Part shown: one piece after another, positions 8,588-17,526 of the stretch
Layout: every line of letters starts with the position of its first letter
Numbering within the stretch: position 1 is the first letter of the stretch
DNA from: Candidatus Woesearchaeota archaeon
GTDB lineage: Archaea; Nanobdellota; Nanobdellia; Woesearchaeales; GW2011-AR4
Assembly (NCBI GenBank): GCA_016192985.1
Contig: JACPTC010000015.1
Coordinates: forward strand, 1-35,079
Direction of reading: 5' to 3'
DNA: 35,079 bases
The notes under the pieces: generated by a model
What the model was told of the DNA's origin: nothing
What the model saw: the letters and a program-made list of their open reading frames with translations, nothing else
Database searches by the model: none
Position numbers and translations under genes: made by a program

Positions 8588-10075
8588 ATGGAATGCACAG
8601 TCTTGGACTGCTATACAGACGAGCCAGCCGGCTTAGGAGTTCCACAGTATCTCGGCACATATCCTAGGTACATAGCAGGCTATTTGAATCAGGATGCGGC
8701 TTATTTGACTGTTGATGATTTAAGGCTTTGGAAAAAACATGATTCAATAATTCGCAACATCAAGCCATCCCAAAAAACAGATATCACAACTTACAATTTG
8801 ACAATAAATTATAAAAATACAAAAAAAATTTTGGAAGAAACAGATACTTTGATTGTTGTTCTTGGAGTCCATGTGCCTGGGAAATATCTATCTGCTGTTC
8901 CAGGAACCTTGCGCGAGATAATCCCGATGATTAAAGATTTGAATTGCAAAAAAATACTGACAGGCCCTGCTGTTTTCGGCACTCAGCTTTTTGGAGGAAG
9001 GTTTTATGAGAAAGCTGATTTAAGTGTTTTTGACAAAGTTGATTATGGAATGTTCAATTTTAAGTATTCTGATGTAAAGGAATATGCTGTGAAAGGAGCA
9101 TCTATACTAAAACAGATTCCTGATTTGAGAATGATTGAGATTGAGACAGGGCATGGCTGCGATATAGGAAAATGCTCATTTTGCACAGAGCCGATAAAAA
9201 ACAGAGTTGAATTCAGAGAGAAAGAAGATGTTTTAAGAGAGATTATTGAATTCTATAAGCTAGGTGCAAGATATTTCAGATTAGGAAAGCAAACTTGCTT
9301 TTACACATTGCCATATGCTGTTGAATTGTTGAAAGAAATAAATGAAAATTGCCCTGACATAAAGGTATTGCATATTGACAATGTCAATCCTGTCAAGGTT
9401 GTGATGGACAAGCAGAATGATTTTGAAATCACGAAAGCGATTGTAAAATATTGCACTTCGGGGAATATAGCTGCTTTTGGAGTTGAGAGCTTTGACATCG
9501 AAGTTGTAAAGGCCAATACTTTGAACACTCCTCCGCAGATTGCTTATGAAGCGATAAAGATATTGAATAAGTATGGTGCAGAAAGGGGAGAAGATGGAAT
9601 GCCTCGATTTTTGCCTGGGATTAATATTATATTTGGGTTGAGGAATGAAAGCAAGAAAACACATGAAGAAAATATGAAATGGCTTTCAAGGATTTACGAA
9701 GAGGGCTTGATGCTGAGAAGAATCAATATAAGGCAAGTTGCACTCTTTGAAGGCACTTCTTTGTATAATGAAGGAAAAGACAAATTTTTGAAGAAAAATA
9801 AAAAAATGTACTGGAAATGGCGCAATGAAATAAGACAGAAGATAGACTGGCCAATGCTGCAAAGAGTTATCCCTTCAGGAACTATCTTAACAAATTGCTA
9901 CGCTGAAATCTACGACGGTAAAACAACTTTTTGTCGTCAGTTTGGAACGTATCCGATAATTGTTGGGGTGAAAGGACGCATTGAATTGAAAAAATTCTAT
10001 GATATTGAAGTAACGGGGCAGATGTTACGCTCGGTTACTGGGAAAGTTGTGGTGGAGAAAAAGATTGAAGTTTGA
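8588..10075 (+). CDS. Radical SAM protein, COG1031-like
   Basis: GVPQYLGTYPRYIAGYL, GHGCDIGKCSFCTEP (CX4CX2C), GVESFD. Confidence 0.8.
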   Translation: MECTVLDCYTDEPAGLGVPQYLGTYPRYIAGYLNQDAAYLTVDDLRLWKKHDSIIRNIKPSQKTDITTYNLTINYKNTKKILEETDTLIVVLGVHVPGKYLSAVPGTLREIIPMIKDLNCKKILTGPAVFGTQLFGGRFYEKADLSVFDKVDYGMFNFKYSDVKEYAVKGASILKQIPDLRMIEIETGHGCDIGKCSFCTEPIKNRVEFREKEDVLREIIEFYKLGARYFRLGKQTCFYTLPYAVELLKEINENCPDIKVLHIDNVNPVKVVMDKQNDFEITKAIVKYCTSGNIAAFGVESFDIEVVKANTLNTPPQIAYEAIKILNKYGAERGEDGMPRFLPGINIIFGLRNESKKTHEENMKWLSRIYEEGLMLRRINIRQVALFEGTSLYNEGKDKFLKKNKKMYWKWRNEIRQKIDWPMLQRVIPSGTILTNCYAEIYDGKTTFCRQFGTYPIIVGVKGRIELKKFYDIEVTGQMLRSVTGKVVVEKKIEV

Positions 10076-10156
10076 AATATTCTACGTCAATAAATTTAAA
10101 TACTAGTTTCTAAAGAGTATTGATGGGAGTGGTTAATAAACTATTTATTAAATAAC

Positions 10157-10978
10157 ATGAGATTAGGGAATAATGAATGGGTTGAAGACATTCAACAAAT
10201 AATACGGAAAAATTCCGTACGAGAATTTATATTTTTCATCGCTTTAGTTGTAACTTACATATTTTTTGCTTTTCTTGTATTAAATGGTTATTACATAATT
10301 GGAATTAGCGTATTCATTATTGGTATTATAGTCATTTTCCTTCTGCCTAAGTCTATTAGAATAGCTTTTGCAGATTTAATAGCATTTAATCTTTTTAGGT
10401 TATCTATAAATATTGAAAGATATAATGGTAGAAATCCGCATTATAAAGAAGAAGCTAAAAAGGCTTTAGTTGATTTGGATATAGATATTGAAGATTATAT
10501 AAGAAAAAAGAAAAAATCAAAATTAATAGACTTTGAAGATCCTAAAATTAGAGAATACATAATTAGATTACATGATAATACTAAAAAGATTCTACCTTTT
10601 TTTGAAGAGTATAACACATATAAAAATGAACAGGATAAAATTAGTAATATAGTAAAAAGATTAGCATTTTCATTTCGCCAATATGAAAATTTTCCTAATG
10701 AAGCGTATAATTTAATTGACGAATTAGATAGAATTCAAATACCAAAAAAACCAATTAGAATAGAATTAAAACCTTTGGTCAAGAAATATATTTTAGATAA
10801 TATGTTAGTTCGAGGATTATTGTTTATAACCATCTTTACTTTTGCAGTTTGGTATCTACCTAATTATACTCCATGGACATTGTCAACAGAAAATAAGTTA
10901 ATTATAATTATACCAGTTTTAGCTTTAGCAATTATTCAAATGATTTTTCCATCACCTGCCAGTTCTAAAAAATCTTAA
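10157..10978 (+). CDS. Membrane protein with N- and C-terminal TM pairs, unknown
   Basis: 273 aa ORF, hydrophobic ends. Confidence 0.6.
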   Translation: MRLGNNEWVEDIQQIIRKNSVREFIFFIALVVTYIFFAFLVLNGYYIIGISVFIIGIIVIFLLPKSIRIAFADLIAFNLFRLSINIERYNGRNPHYKEEAKKALVDLDIDIEDYIRKKKKSKLIDFEDPKIREYIIRLHDNTKKILPFFEEYNTYKNEQDKISNIVKRLAFSFRQYENFPNEAYNLIDELDRIQIPKKPIRIELKPLVKKYILDNMLVRGLLFITIFTFAVWYLPNYTPWTLSTENKLIIIIPVLALAIIQMIFPSPASSKKS

Positions 10979-10994
10979 TCAAAACCTTTATATA

Positions 10995-11016
10995 CAAGTA
11001 AGACTAATCTTACTTG
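10995..11016. promoter_or_regulatory. Palindromic operator CAAGTAAGA-CTAA-TCTTACTTG
   Basis: 9-bp perfect arms immediately after a TATA-like TTTATATA, just upstream of the AbrB-type antitoxin. Confidence 0.7.
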
Positions 11017-11026
11017 GTGATTAAAA

Positions 11027-11293
11027 ATGGACATAAGCATAACTAAAATGAGTTCAAAAGGCCAGATTGTAATCCCGCTTGAAATGAGAAGCAACATAAA
11101 GGAAGGCGATAAGCTCGTCCTGATAAAAAACAAAAACCAGATTATAATGAAAAAGGCTTCAGAGATGGATAAAAGCCTTGCTGAAGACTTGGAGTTTGCC
11201 AGAAGAACTGAAGAGGCATACAAAAGATACGAAAAAGGCGAATTTATTTCTATGCCTGCTGATAAGTTTCTTGAAGAACTTAAAAAATGGTGA
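11027..11293 (+). CDS. AbrB/MazE-type antitoxin
   Basis: MSSKGQIVIPLEMRSNIKEGDKLVLI swapped-hairpin motif. Confidence 0.87.
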   Translation: MDISITKMSSKGQIVIPLEMRSNIKEGDKLVLIKNKNQIIMKKASEMDKSLAEDLEFARRTEEAYKRYEKGEFISMPADKFLEELKKW

Positions 11294-11535
11294 ATGTTGA
11301 CCGCCATCCGCAATTTTCCAATATATTTAAAAAAATAAAAGACAATGTTCTAAGGGAAAAAATCAAAAAGCAAATTGAGAAAATAATCATGAATCCAGAG
11401 ATTGGAAAGCCAATGATGTACAATCGCAAAGGAACAAGGGAAGTTTATGTTTCGCCTTATAGGCTTTCCTACATGTATTCAAAAGAAGAAGATAAAATAA
11501 TCCTTCTTGACTTATATCACAAAGATGAGCAATGA
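11287..11535 (+). CDS. RelE/ParE-family toxin
   Basis: GTREVYVSPYRLSYMYSKEEDKIILLDLYHKDEQ; overlaps the antitoxin by 7 bp. Confidence 0.83.
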   Translation: MVNVDRHPQFSNIFKKIKDNVLREKIKKQIEKIIMNPEIGKPMMYNRKGTREVYVSPYRLSYMYSKEEDKIILLDLYHKDEQ

Positions 11536-11567
11536 CTTAAAATTCCCAACCCTCAAAAATAATCAAA

Positions 11568-11611
11568 TTCGGAAAACTCCGAAAGGTATATAAATAGGGC
11601 AATCTATTGCC
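11568..11611. promoter_or_regulatory. Two inverted repeats flanking a TATA box: TTCGGA-AAAC-TCCGAA and GGCAAT-CT-ATTGCC
   Basis: 11568-11583 and 11598-11611 around TATATAAAT, just upstream of the 49-aa antitoxin. Confidence 0.7.
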
Positions 11612-11617
11612 AAGCCA

Positions 11618-11767
11618 ATGAAGCAGGGCATGATTCTTATATCAAGGAAAGAGTACGAAGGGATGAAGGAAACGATAGAAGTATTGCAAAATCCGGAAAT
11701 AATGAAGCAAATTCTGGAAAGCGAAAAAAATATTTCAAGAGGAAAGCTAAAGAAACTAAACATTTAA
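11618..11767 (+). CDS. Short Phd/RelB-like antitoxin (49 aa)
   Basis: MKQGMILISRKEYEGMKETIEVLQNPEIMKQILESEKNISRGKLKKLNI; below the ORF-track cutoff. Confidence 0.7.
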   Translation: MKQGMILISRKEYEGMKETIEVLQNPEIMKQILESEKNISRGKLKKLNI

Positions 11768-12021
11768 TATATTTCATGAGTTCCGACTGCTTCTACAATA
11801 ATCCTTTTGTTGAAGTCATCAATGCTGTAAATCATTCTTATGTTTGAGCCCAGCCAGCAGCTCCATTTGCCTGCTAATCTTCCATGCAAAGGATGAGCGC
11901 CAATTTCGGTTCTAGGCGATTGTTTTAATCTTTGAAGCTTGGCGGCGATAGCCTGCCGTTCCTTAACGTAATGCTGAAGCAGCTTTTCTGTCTTATTGTT
12001 TGCTGTATAAATTTCATACAT
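11764..12021 (-). CDS. RelE/YoeB-like toxin
   Basis: HPLHGRLAGKWSCWLGSNIRMIYSIDDFNKRIIVEAVGTHEIY. Confidence 0.8.
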   Translation of the reverse strand: MYEIYTANNKTEKLLQHYVKERQAIAAKLQRLKQSPRTEIGAHPLHGRLAGKWSCWLGSNIRMIYSIDDFNKRIIVEAVGTHEIY

Positions 12022-12151
12022 AATAAAGTATTAAGCATGGTACTATTTAAATTTTAGTTTTGAATTATATAATTAATTTTTGCAAATCTGAATAAAAATT
12101 CAAGCTTAACCCACAACCCTTAAATAATATCACTTCTTTCATGCATATTCG

Positions 12152-12223
12152 GTGATTGACTTGAACCATCCATTGGCGGGAAAGGAATTGAATTTTAAGG
12201 TAAAGGTTGTGGCTGTAAAATAA
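12152..12223 (+). pseudogene. Orphan C-terminal tail of an SlyD-like FKBP peptidyl-prolyl isomerase
   Basis: VIDLNHPLAGKELNFKVKVVAVK* matches the typical FKBP C-terminus (VDFNHPLAGKTLNFxVxV). Confidence 0.7.
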
Positions 12224-12869
12224 GCGGCATTATATTTGTTCTTGCTATTGATGTTTGCGGTCTTAGGATGTAAACAGAATAATTGTAAAGCCTTACAGCT
12301 AAATCTTCATGCCCCTCTGCAATGAAATTTAGAATTAAATCAGCGACATTTAGTGAACGGCTATATCGAGGACTTCGCGGATTTCTTCTAACTGTAACAT
12401 ATCCTATTATAAAAGTAGCCACTTTTTCAACGCTAATCCCAGTTTCCCGGGCAACACATTCAGGTGTAAGATACAAGTATCGCGGCAATGCCATTGTGTC
12501 TATCTCCTTAACACTATCCACAAAATCCATGCTTCCCATTTGGTAGGCGGGTGGATTTCCATGGGCAAGCTGTTCAAGGTACTCTGTCACACCAGGAATT
12601 TCCCTCATACGGCTTATTGCGCCCATAATTGTTTGTTTTCTTCCTGAATTACTCCTTCTATTTGACGCCCATCCAATCAATTCAGCCAGAGTCATATCAG
12701 GATAGCTGTTAAAGGCTCTTGGGTTGTCTTTGGCAATGCGGATTAATTGCTCTAATGTAACGTCGCTTCCTTTCCCGTCTAGTAAAGCAAAAACGTCTTC
12801 AACTTTCCTGTAACTGTGTACCGCTTCCTCGCCAGTAAGAATTTGAAATCTCTCTCTGCCATCAGCCAT
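12195..12869 (-). CDS. Hypothetical protein
   Basis: 224 aa ORF; no motif recognised. Confidence 0.6.
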   Translation of the reverse strand: MADGRERFQILTGEEAVHSYRKVEDVFALLDGKGSDVTLEQLIRIAKDNPRAFNSYPDMTLAELIGWASNRRSNSGRKQTIMGAISRMREIPGVTEYLEQLAHGNPPAYQMGSMDFVDSVKEIDTMALPRYLYLTPECVARETGISVEKVATFIIGYVTVRRNPRSPRYSRSLNVADLILNFIAEGHEDLAVRLYNYSVYILRPQTSIARTNIMPLILQPQPLP

Positions 12870-12990
12870 ATATCAGGTAAGCCCAAACGCCTTTTAAAAT
12901 TATCCTTTTATGGTAAGAACAACGTAGATTTTCTGCGCAAAAATATTCATAGAAACCTATTTAAACAAAACTTTTAATCCAGAACATGAT

Positions 12991-13121
12991 GCCTTCGTAG
13001 CTCAGTAGGTGGAGCGTACGAATCAAAAATTACGAAGCTGTTATCCTACAGGGTTAGACACCGTAAGATAAGCTAAAAAACTTATCCGTTAAAGGTCCGC
13101 AGTTCAAGTCTGCGCGAAGGC
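12991..13121 (+). tRNA. Intron-containing tRNA, isotype unresolved (Asn-GTT possible)
   Basis: Acceptor GCCTTCG/CGAAGGC, D-stem GCTC/GAGC, T-arm CGCAG-TTCAAGT-CTGCG; anticodon region expanded. Confidence 0.75.
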
Positions 13122-13174
13122 GTTTTATTTCTCCCAGCATAACTATTAAATATGGTATATTATATTCTCAGCTT

Positions 13175-13474
13175 GTGCAACAAATTAATTATAAGCCATT
13201 GAAGCACATCCTAGTCTGCACCAATGAAAGGGAGCGAGGAAAAGATTGCTGCTCTCACGTCAAGGGCTATGAAATATTTAGAGAATTAAAAGACTGGACA
13301 AAGGCAAATGGATTAGCATCTTCTGTCTGGGTCACGCGAACTGGCTGCTTGGGATTCTGCAACAATGTTGGCGCAACTGTTGTGATTTACCCCGACCAGA
13401 TTTGGTTCAAGGAAGTTAAGAAGGAAGAAGTGCAAAAGATAAAGGATTTTATTTTGAGTTCTTTAAATAAATAA
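13175..13474 (+). CDS. Thioredoxin-like [2Fe-2S] ferredoxin
   Basis: HILVCTNERERGKDCC ... TRTGCLGFCNNVGATVVIYPDQIWF. Confidence 0.85.
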   Translation: MQQINYKPLKHILVCTNERERGKDCCSHVKGYEIFRELKDWTKANGLASSVWVTRTGCLGFCNNVGATVVIYPDQIWFKEVKKEEVQKIKDFILSSLNK

Positions 13475-13512
13475 AACTTTATAAACCAGCCAAGATTTCA
13501 AACTCCAGTTTC

Positions 13513-13683
13513 GGGCCTGTAGTTCAGTCTGGCAGCTGCCAATCAGTGAGATGCGAGTGAGCATGGTTCTTTGCGAACTCGCTCACAACTGACTGGCTCG
13601 CTGGACAATTAGAATGCTCGACTGATAAACATTCATCAAATGATCGATTCGAGTGGTCACCAGTTCAAATCTGGTCAGGCCCA
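13513..13683 (+). tRNA. tRNA-Ile(GAT) with two apparent introns (D-loop and near 37/38)
   Basis: GGGCCTG/CAGGCCC, GTTC/GAAT, CTCGA-CTGATAA-[intron]-TCGAG, ACCAG-TTCAAAT-CTGGT. Confidence 0.85.
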
Positions 13684-13823
13684 TTTCTTTTCGATATACT
13701 CTTTGATAAAAACTCACATTTTGCATTCGGCAACTCATCGAAAAAATAAAAAATCTTTTAACTACCGCAAAGTTTAAATATAAGTTATTATTTTAAAATA
13801 GCAACACTTTTTAATAGCTTGAA

Positions 13824-15554
13824 ATGTTCACTAAAATAAAAAAATTGGAGGGGTGCATGATGAATTTTAAAACACAATTTTTGGTTTTGTTGACTATTTC
13901 TGTTTTCTTGCTAAGCGGTTGCGAGGTTTACCAAACTCTTTATGGAACTACTCCTCAAACTGCGCCAGTAGCGGCACAAGTTGTTAGGGTGGAGGGCGAG
14001 CAGGCAAAAGATGTTGCTAATCTTGCAAAGCAGGTTTATGGTGCAGCAGCGCCAACTCAGCATGACCCTTTCAAAGTCGGACAAAATCCATTGGGCCCGT
14101 TCGAAAAGGGAAAGGGGCTTGGATTTACTTTACAGCAATGGCTGGCTGCAAGCGGCATAGGGATATACAGTGTCGATGGTCAAAATGCAGAGCTTGAGCT
14201 TTCATTGAAAAATCTTGTTCCAAATGGAATTTACACAGTTTGGTGTTCAAGCAGTTCGTTCCCTCCAAATTTCAGTGTTGTGGACAAGCCATGCGGCGCT
14301 GAAGACGGCTCGGAAAATTCCCTGAAAGCAGATGAGAAGGGCAATGGGCAATTCTCCTTGAAGGTTAAGGCTCTTGAGCAGAGCACCAAGGAAAAAGCAA
14401 CCATAATCGCGCTTGCATATCATAGCGACGGCAAAACTTACGGCTCAAGCCCAGGCGACTTTGGCACAAACACGCATGTCCAGATATTCTTCTTGCTTCC
14501 TATTCAGACGGAAGAGCAGGCAAAATACCAGATTCCTATAAAATTCGTTAATCATATAGATGCGGGATTGCCAGAGCAAGATGTATTTATTGAGCACATA
14601 GCACCTCAAGAAGAAGCGCCAAAAGAAGAAATGAAAGCTGAAGAGCCTGCGATGGAAAAGCCAGAAGAGCAGGCCAAGGGCGAAAAGGAAGAAACGGTGA
14701 AGGTGGAAGAGCGCCCTAAAGAGAAAGAGCTAGTTGAAGAAAAGCCAAGAGAAAAGCCAATTGTTGTTGTTGTTCAGGAAACTGATTTGGTAAGCTTGAC
14801 ACCAAAAGCCGAGGACCCGGACAAGGAAACCAACTTAGTTTTCACATTCACATCCCCATTGAATGAAAAAGGGGAATGGCAGACAAATTACGGCGATGCT
14901 GGCGAGTACACTATAACTGTGACAGCATCGGACAGCGAAACAACCACATCAAGGGATGTTTTGATAATTGTCAATAAGAAAGAAGAGTCACCTGCAATTG
15001 ACAGCGCAAAGCCGATTGAAAGCGGCTTAACCATAGACGAGACGCAGTCAATTGAGTTCAGTGCTGTAGCAAGCGACCTAAACAAGGATATTCTGGCATA
15101 CAGCTGGAAGCTTGACGGGGTTGATGTCGGCACAGACAGCAAGTACAGCTACCAGTCCACTTATGATGATGCAGGAACACACACTGTCAAGGTTGAGGTA
15201 TCTGATGGATTATCAAGCGCAAGCAAAATATGGTCTGTGGATGTTGGGAATGTAAACAGGAAGCCTGCTTTGGAGAAAATGGAAGACATAAACATCAAGG
15301 AAACTGACAAGATTGTGGTAACAGCATTGGCAACAGATGACGATAAGGATAAAATAACCTACTCAGTAAGCGACAAGAAATTTGCCCAGGAAGACAATGT
15401 TTTCACATGGCAAACAGATTACGAGAGCGCGGGCACTTATCAAATTACCGTAAGCGCAAGCGACGGCCAAGACACAACATCGCAGGAATTCACAGTAACT
15501 GTCGCAAATGTAAATAGGGCACCATTGATAACAGACATAGTGCAGAAGAGTTAG
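13824..15554 (+). CDS. Lipoprotein with Ig/PKD-like repeats
   Basis: Lipobox LLSGC (internal start MMNFKTQF likely), Glu/Lys-rich linker, repeated DxxD...YxxxGTHTVKVxVSDG modules. Confidence 0.8.
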   Translation: MFTKIKKLEGCMMNFKTQFLVLLTISVFLLSGCEVYQTLYGTTPQTAPVAAQVVRVEGEQAKDVANLAKQVYGAAAPTQHDPFKVGQNPLGPFEKGKGLGFTLQQWLAASGIGIYSVDGQNAELELSLKNLVPNGIYTVWCSSSSFPPNFSVVDKPCGAEDGSENSLKADEKGNGQFSLKVKALEQSTKEKATIIALAYHSDGKTYGSSPGDFGTNTHVQIFFLLPIQTEEQAKYQIPIKFVNHIDAGLPEQDVFIEHIAPQEEAPKEEMKAEEPAMEKPEEQAKGEKEETVKVEERPKEKELVEEKPREKPIVVVVQETDLVSLTPKAEDPDKETNLVFTFTSPLNEKGEWQTNYGDAGEYTITVTASDSETTTSRDVLIIVNKKEESPAIDSAKPIESGLTIDETQSIEFSAVASDLNKDILAYSWKLDGVDVGTDSKYSYQSTYDDAGTHTVKVEVSDGLSSASKIWSVDVGNVNRKPALEKMEDINIKETDKIVVTALATDDDKDKITYSVSDKKFAQEDNVFTWQTDYESAGTYQITVSASDGQDTTSQEFTVTVANVNRAPLITDIVQKS

Positions 15555-15595
15555 CTTTTTACATTTTATTTTTCTTTTTTTAATGGGGGAAATAA

Positions 15596-17488
15596 ATGAG
15601 TAAAAACATCACATTACTATTGATTATGTTTTTAATGTCCCCTTATATTGTGTATTCAGCCTCTACTTTTATTGTGCAGGAAACCGAGAAAATAAGCCTG
15701 CAGCCAAGCGCATCAGACCCTGATTCCGACCAGCTTGCTACAATATACAGCGCCCCTCTCAATGAAAAAGGGGAATGGCAGACAAATTACGGTGATGCTG
15801 GCGAGTACAAGGCAACAATCACTGTTTCTGACGGCTTTGCAAATGTTTCTGAGGAAGTCCTAATCATAGTGAAAAAGAAGGAAGAGCCGCCAAAGATTGA
15901 GTCGTTTCTGCCGGATCAGGATGCCATAAGTGTTAAGGAAACTGATTCAATAGATTTTAGGGTTTTAGCAAGTGATATCAATAAAGATGAGCTAAGCTAT
16001 GAATGGTTATTGGATGATAAGGCAGTAAAAGATGGCCAAGAATTTTTTTATAGCACAACATACAAAGATTCAGGCAACCATAAGCTATCTGTTACAATAT
16101 CAGATGGGACAAATAGGGTAAGCAAGTCATGGGACATCCATGTAGAAAATGTCGATGTTGAAGGCTTGCTTAATGAGATAAAGGAGGTTATTGCATATGA
16201 AAATGAAATTGTCAAGTTAACTCTCCCAGATTTTGAAAAATACGGGCTTATTTATTCAATTTCAGGGCCTGTAGGCAGCAGAAATGAATGGAAAACCACA
16301 TATAACGACTCCGGAAACTATGAAGTCAATGTGCATGCAGAGGGAAAGGGATTTACAGGAGATAAAATCGTCAAGGTAACTGTCGCTGATATAGACAGGC
16401 CGCCTGTTTTTGAAAAAATAGGAAACAAATTTTTGAATGAGAATGAAGAAATCAGGATTGCGCTTAACGCCTATGACCCAGACGGAGATGAGATAACCTA
16501 TTCTGCTGGCAACTTGCCTGAAGGCGCAAGTTTTGATGGAAATGTGCTTGCATGGAAGCCAAGCTACGACACAGTAAAAAAACAGGGCTTTGTTAATCTA
16601 GTCATGCACAAGTTCAGGGTGCTCAGCAAGAGCTTCTATGTTCAGTTTACAGCATTGTCCAAGGGCAAGAAAATTGTACAGAACGTCATTATAACCGTCA
16701 GGGATGCCAACAGGGCGCCAGTTATTGACGACTTGCAGCCTATTGCAATAAGTGAGGGCGAGACTGTGAAAATAACTCCTTCAGCGTATGACATGGATGG
16801 CGACAAGATAAAATTGAGATATTCAGGATTTATGGAAAGTGATTCCTACAAATCAGGATTTGACGATGCAGGCACATACTATGTAAAAGTGACTGCAAGC
16901 GACGGCTTGCTCGAAGCATCTAAGTTTATGCAGGTCAATATAACAGAAAGCAACAGGGCACCTTCCTTTGAAAATATAAAAAATGTCAAGACAGGCGAAG
17001 GCGACAGCATAGCAATCTTGCTTAATGCAAACGATCCTGACGGGGATGATGTTACTTTTTCAATTGACAATCCCCCACCTAATTCCTCCTTGAAAGGCAA
17101 TGCTTTTCTTTGGACGCCTGACTTTGGGACGGCAGACAGAGCTAAAACAAAAATATTCGACTTTGTTTTTGTTGCAAGTGACAAAAAGCTTGAGTCAAGG
17201 CAAATAGCCAAAATTGAAGTTACAGACAAAAACAGAGCACCTAGAATAACTGATGCAACCAGAGGCATTGTGGCAAAGCCGAATGAGCAGGTTCTTATGT
17301 TTGTAAAGGCAGCCGATGACGATGGTGACGAGTTGACATACACATGGGAGTTCAGCATACTGGAAAAATACAAAGCAACTTCAATACACCAAAGAATATT
17401 CAAGACAAAAGGAACCAAGGCTGTCAATGTCATTGTAAGCGACGGCATCGATGAGGCAAAGCAGGTTATCAATGTGAATGTGGTTTGA
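15596..17488 (+). CDS. Secreted Ig/PKD/cadherin-like repeat protein, paralogous to the preceding gene
   Basis: Signal peptide, NDPDGDDVTF-type repeats, shares NEKGEWQTNYGDAGEY with the neighbour. Confidence 0.8.
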   Translation: MSKNITLLLIMFLMSPYIVYSASTFIVQETEKISLQPSASDPDSDQLATIYSAPLNEKGEWQTNYGDAGEYKATITVSDGFANVSEEVLIIVKKKEEPPKIESFLPDQDAISVKETDSIDFRVLASDINKDELSYEWLLDDKAVKDGQEFFYSTTYKDSGNHKLSVTISDGTNRVSKSWDIHVENVDVEGLLNEIKEVIAYENEIVKLTLPDFEKYGLIYSISGPVGSRNEWKTTYNDSGNYEVNVHAEGKGFTGDKIVKVTVADIDRPPVFEKIGNKFLNENEEIRIALNAYDPDGDEITYSAGNLPEGASFDGNVLAWKPSYDTVKKQGFVNLVMHKFRVLSKSFYVQFTALSKGKKIVQNVIITVRDANRAPVIDDLQPIAISEGETVKITPSAYDMDGDKIKLRYSGFMESDSYKSGFDDAGTYYVKVTASDGLLEASKFMQVNITESNRAPSFENIKNVKTGEGDSIAILLNANDPDGDDVTFSIDNPPPNSSLKGNAFLWTPDFGTADRAKTKIFDFVFVASDKKLESRQIAKIEVTDKNRAPRITDATRGIVAKPNEQVLMFVKAADDDGDELTYTWEFSILEKYKATSIHQRIFKTKGTKAVNVIVSDGIDEAKQVINVNVV

Positions 17489-17526
17489 AAAGATTTATAT
17501 ACTACAATTCAATATAATGATTTTAG

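Noticed and set aside
11563-11763. Minus-strand 66-aa ORF
   Set aside because: Antisense to the better-supported 49-aa antitoxin.
16879-17472. 197-aa minus-strand ORF
   Set aside because: Antisense shadow of the repeat-rich surface protein; no independent evidence.
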